Assembly (NCBI GenBank): GCA_022819505.1
Contig: JAJEHD010000019.1
Span: forward strand, 496,001-560,000
DNA: 64,000 nt
Direction of reading: 5' to 3'
Source: Acidimicrobiia bacterium
GTDB lineage: Bacteria > Actinomycetota > Acidimicrobiia > Acidimicrobiales > Aldehydirespiratoraceae
Shown here: positions 62,725 to 64,000 of the stretch, piece after piece
Layout of the letters: the number at the start of each line of letters is the position of its first letter
How positions within the stretch are numbered: the first letter of the stretch is position 1
Made by a program: the position numbers and the translations under genes
The notes under the pieces: model-generated
Seen by the model: the letters and a program-made list of their open reading frames with translations, nothing else
Told to the model about the DNA's origin: nothing
Database searches by the model: none

Positions 62725-63963
62725 TCACCCGGCGCAGGTGATCTCGTCGAGGGGGAAGGTGGAGATCAGCTCAACGCCAGTCTCGTTCACGATCAGCATC
62801 TCCTCGAGGCGCACGCCGAACTCGTGGAGCTTGCCGTGCTGGGTCTCGAGCGCGAACACCATTCCCGGCTGAATCTCCTGGGGGTGGTCCAGCGACCAGA
62901 TGCGCGAGATCACCGGCTGGTCGTACTGGGCCAGACCGAGACCGTGGCCCCAGAGGTTGGCCGCAGCCTCGTCCTCCTCCTCGTAGCCCCAGATCTCCTT
63001 GGCCGAGGGCCACACCGCGGCGATGTCGGCGGTGGTGACGCCGGGCCGGGTGGCCTCGATGGAGTCCTGCAGCCACTTGTTGGCCAGGTCGTAGTACTGC
63101 TTCTGCTCGTCCGTGGGCGTACCGCCCACGCAGTAGGTGCGGTACACGCACGACTTGAAGCCGTTCCAGGTGAGCGCGGCCAGATCGATGATGACCAGGT
63201 CGCCGGGCCGGATGATGCGGTCGCCGTGGTTGCGCCAGTTGGGCCAGGCGTTGGGGCCGGACGAGACGATGACGTCCTCGACGTTCTCCATGCCCGGGAT
63301 GCTGTACAGGTACTCCATCCCGAAGGCGGTGACCTCGTTCTCGGTGAGTCCGGGCTTCAGGAACTGCGAGAACTCGTAGTGGGTCACGTCGCAGATCGAC
63401 CCGACGATGCGCATGGCCTTCTGCTCGTTGGGGCTCTTGATGGAGCGGGCCTCCATCATCGGGGTCATGCCGTCCACCCAGTTGATACTGCGCTCCTCGA
63501 AGGCCCGGATCATGTTGAGGTCCATGAAGTCCACGCCGAGGGGCTGGTCCGATACCCCGGCATCCTCGAGGTCGTTCATGAGGGCGGAGGTGAACTTCTG
63601 GACCTGCGCGGTTGATGCCGGCCCGGCCGCGCCCTTGATCCAGGCATAGGAGTAGCGGACGTTCTCCTTGGGGATCCACGGCGAGTGCTCGCGGATGTGG
63701 TAGCCGATGTCGCCCTGCTCGTACAGGATCGGCTCCTTGCCCTCTATCAGCACCGCGTAGCGCAGACCGGGCTTGAGCTGGTTCCAGCCCGGCGTCATGG
63801 TGGACGTGACGTACCGGATGTTCTCGTCGTACATGAGCAGCATCGCGCCGAGGCCGTGGCGCTGCATGGCCTCCCGGGCCCGGCGCAGGCGCCACTCGCG
63901 CACCTCCTGCCAGTTGATCCCTTCCCGCCAATCGGTCCCGAGAACTCCGAATGCTTCCTTCAC
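62725..63963 (-). CDS. M24 (pita-bread) family protein with altered metal site
   Basis: A 412-residue creatinase/aminopeptidase P-fold protein, first gene of the operon, with an AAGGAG Shine-Dalgarno before its GTG. Four of five metal ligands are recognisable (Asp260, His340, Glu373, Glu387). The second Asp is replaced: the segment WNGFKSCVYRT has Cys272 where the neighbour has Asp273 in WNGYFADIGRT. The region SSGPNAWPNWRNHGDR and the C-terminal STFPLDE recall, from memory, the DMSP lyase DddP, but that enzyme keeps the Asp. Function open: altered hydrolase, lyase or non-catalytic partner. Confidence 0.82.
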   Translation of the reverse strand: MKEAFGVLGTDWREGINWQEVREWRLRRAREAMQRHGLGAMLLMYDENIRYVTSTMTPGWNQLKPGLRYAVLIEGKEPILYEQGDIGYHIREHSPWIPKENVRYSYAWIKGAAGPASTAQVQKFTSALMNDLEDAGVSDQPLGVDFMDLNMIRAFEERSINWVDGMTPMMEARSIKSPNEQKAMRIVGSICDVTHYEFSQFLKPGLTENEVTAFGMEYLYSIPGMENVEDVIVSSGPNAWPNWRNHGDRIIRPGDLVIIDLAALTWNGFKSCVYRTYCVGGTPTDEQKQYYDLANKWLQDSIEATRPGVTTADIAAVWPSAKEIWGYEEEDEAAANLWGHGLGLAQYDQPVISRIWSLDHPQEIQPGMVFALETQHGKLHEFGVRLEEMLIVNETGVELISTFPLDEITCAG

Positions 63964-64000
63964 TGTTGCTCCTTGCTGCTCCCGGTCAGGGGGCGGCTTT

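Noticed and set aside
62725..63963. Naming the altered M24 protein DddP (DMSP lyase)
   Set aside because: Resemblance is at superfamily level and from memory, and a metal Asp that DddP keeps is Cys here; no sulfur-metabolism genes are nearby.

Overview
The window is one 64 kb stretch of a high-GC chromosome (my estimate is roughly 65-70 % G+C, not computed). It carries the largest conserved housekeeping block of a bacterial genome. The gene set points to an actinobacterium: guaB3 next to guaA, an F420-dependent luciferase-like oxidoreductase, a GroEL with a Gly-Met tail under a CIRCE operator, a short-type adenylate kinase, and many GTG starts. Gene order and the very divergent accessory proteins fit the Acidimicrobiia best; that class assignment is inference. 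I see no phage, transposon, CRISPR array or rRNA.

Almost everything is on the minus strand, so transcription runs from high to low coordinates. From the right end: (a) 57.9-64.0 kb, a tight five-gene accessory operon with two M24 pita-bread enzymes, a dikinase-like phosphotransferase, a beta-hydroxyacid dehydrogenase and a Gfo/Idh/MocA oxidoreductase. (b) 56.5-57.9 kb, tRNA-Thr, tRNA-Met, an ECF sigma/anti-sigma pair and tRNA-Trp. (c) 44.4-56.4 kb, secE-nusG-rplKAJL, then an inserted tyrosine phosphatase, then rpoBC. (d) 39.8-44.3 kb, rpsL-rpsG-fusA-tuf-rpsJ. (e) 37.8-39.8 kb, two plus-strand genes (AI-2E-type membrane protein, TrpC-like protein) that split rpsJ from rplC. (f) 21.2-37.5 kb, the rest of S10-spc-alpha: rplC to secY-adk-infA-rpmJ-rpsMKD-rpoA-rplQ-truA-rplM-rpsI. 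(g) 9.5-21.1 kb, glmM and a giant GlmS-like protein, acpS-nnr, alr, a P1 peptidase, tsaE-tsaB-tsaD, groES. (h) 1-9.5 kb, groEL, a repeat-built lipoprotein, a 55-residue protein, a CoA-type Nudix hydrolase, guaB3-guaA, and divergently arranged uvrD/pcrA (cut by the window edge) and the LLM oxidoreductase.

The core genes form one translation and transcription factory: ribosomal proteins, EF-Tu/EF-G/IF-1, RNA polymerase, NusG, SecYE, TruA and the tRNA t6A proteins. Adjoining genes feed cell-wall precursors (GlmS-GlmM, Alr), GMP (GuaA), CoA-dependent carrier activation (AcpS) and nucleotide or NAD repair (Adk, Nnr). Many genes overlap by 1-4 bases (ATGA, GTGA, TGATG), implying translational coupling.

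Points that stand out: a recurring TANNNT-7 nt-start arrangement suggesting leaderless transcripts at six genes; a tiny leaderless ORF overlapping the LLM start; two families of short dispersed intergenic repeats; a duplicated secY 3' end; an IF-1 gene whose only sensible start is CTG; a GlmS-like protein nearly twice normal size; a natural Arg88 in ribosomal protein S12; and conserved catalytic positions replaced in the TrpC-like, GuaB3 and one M24 protein.
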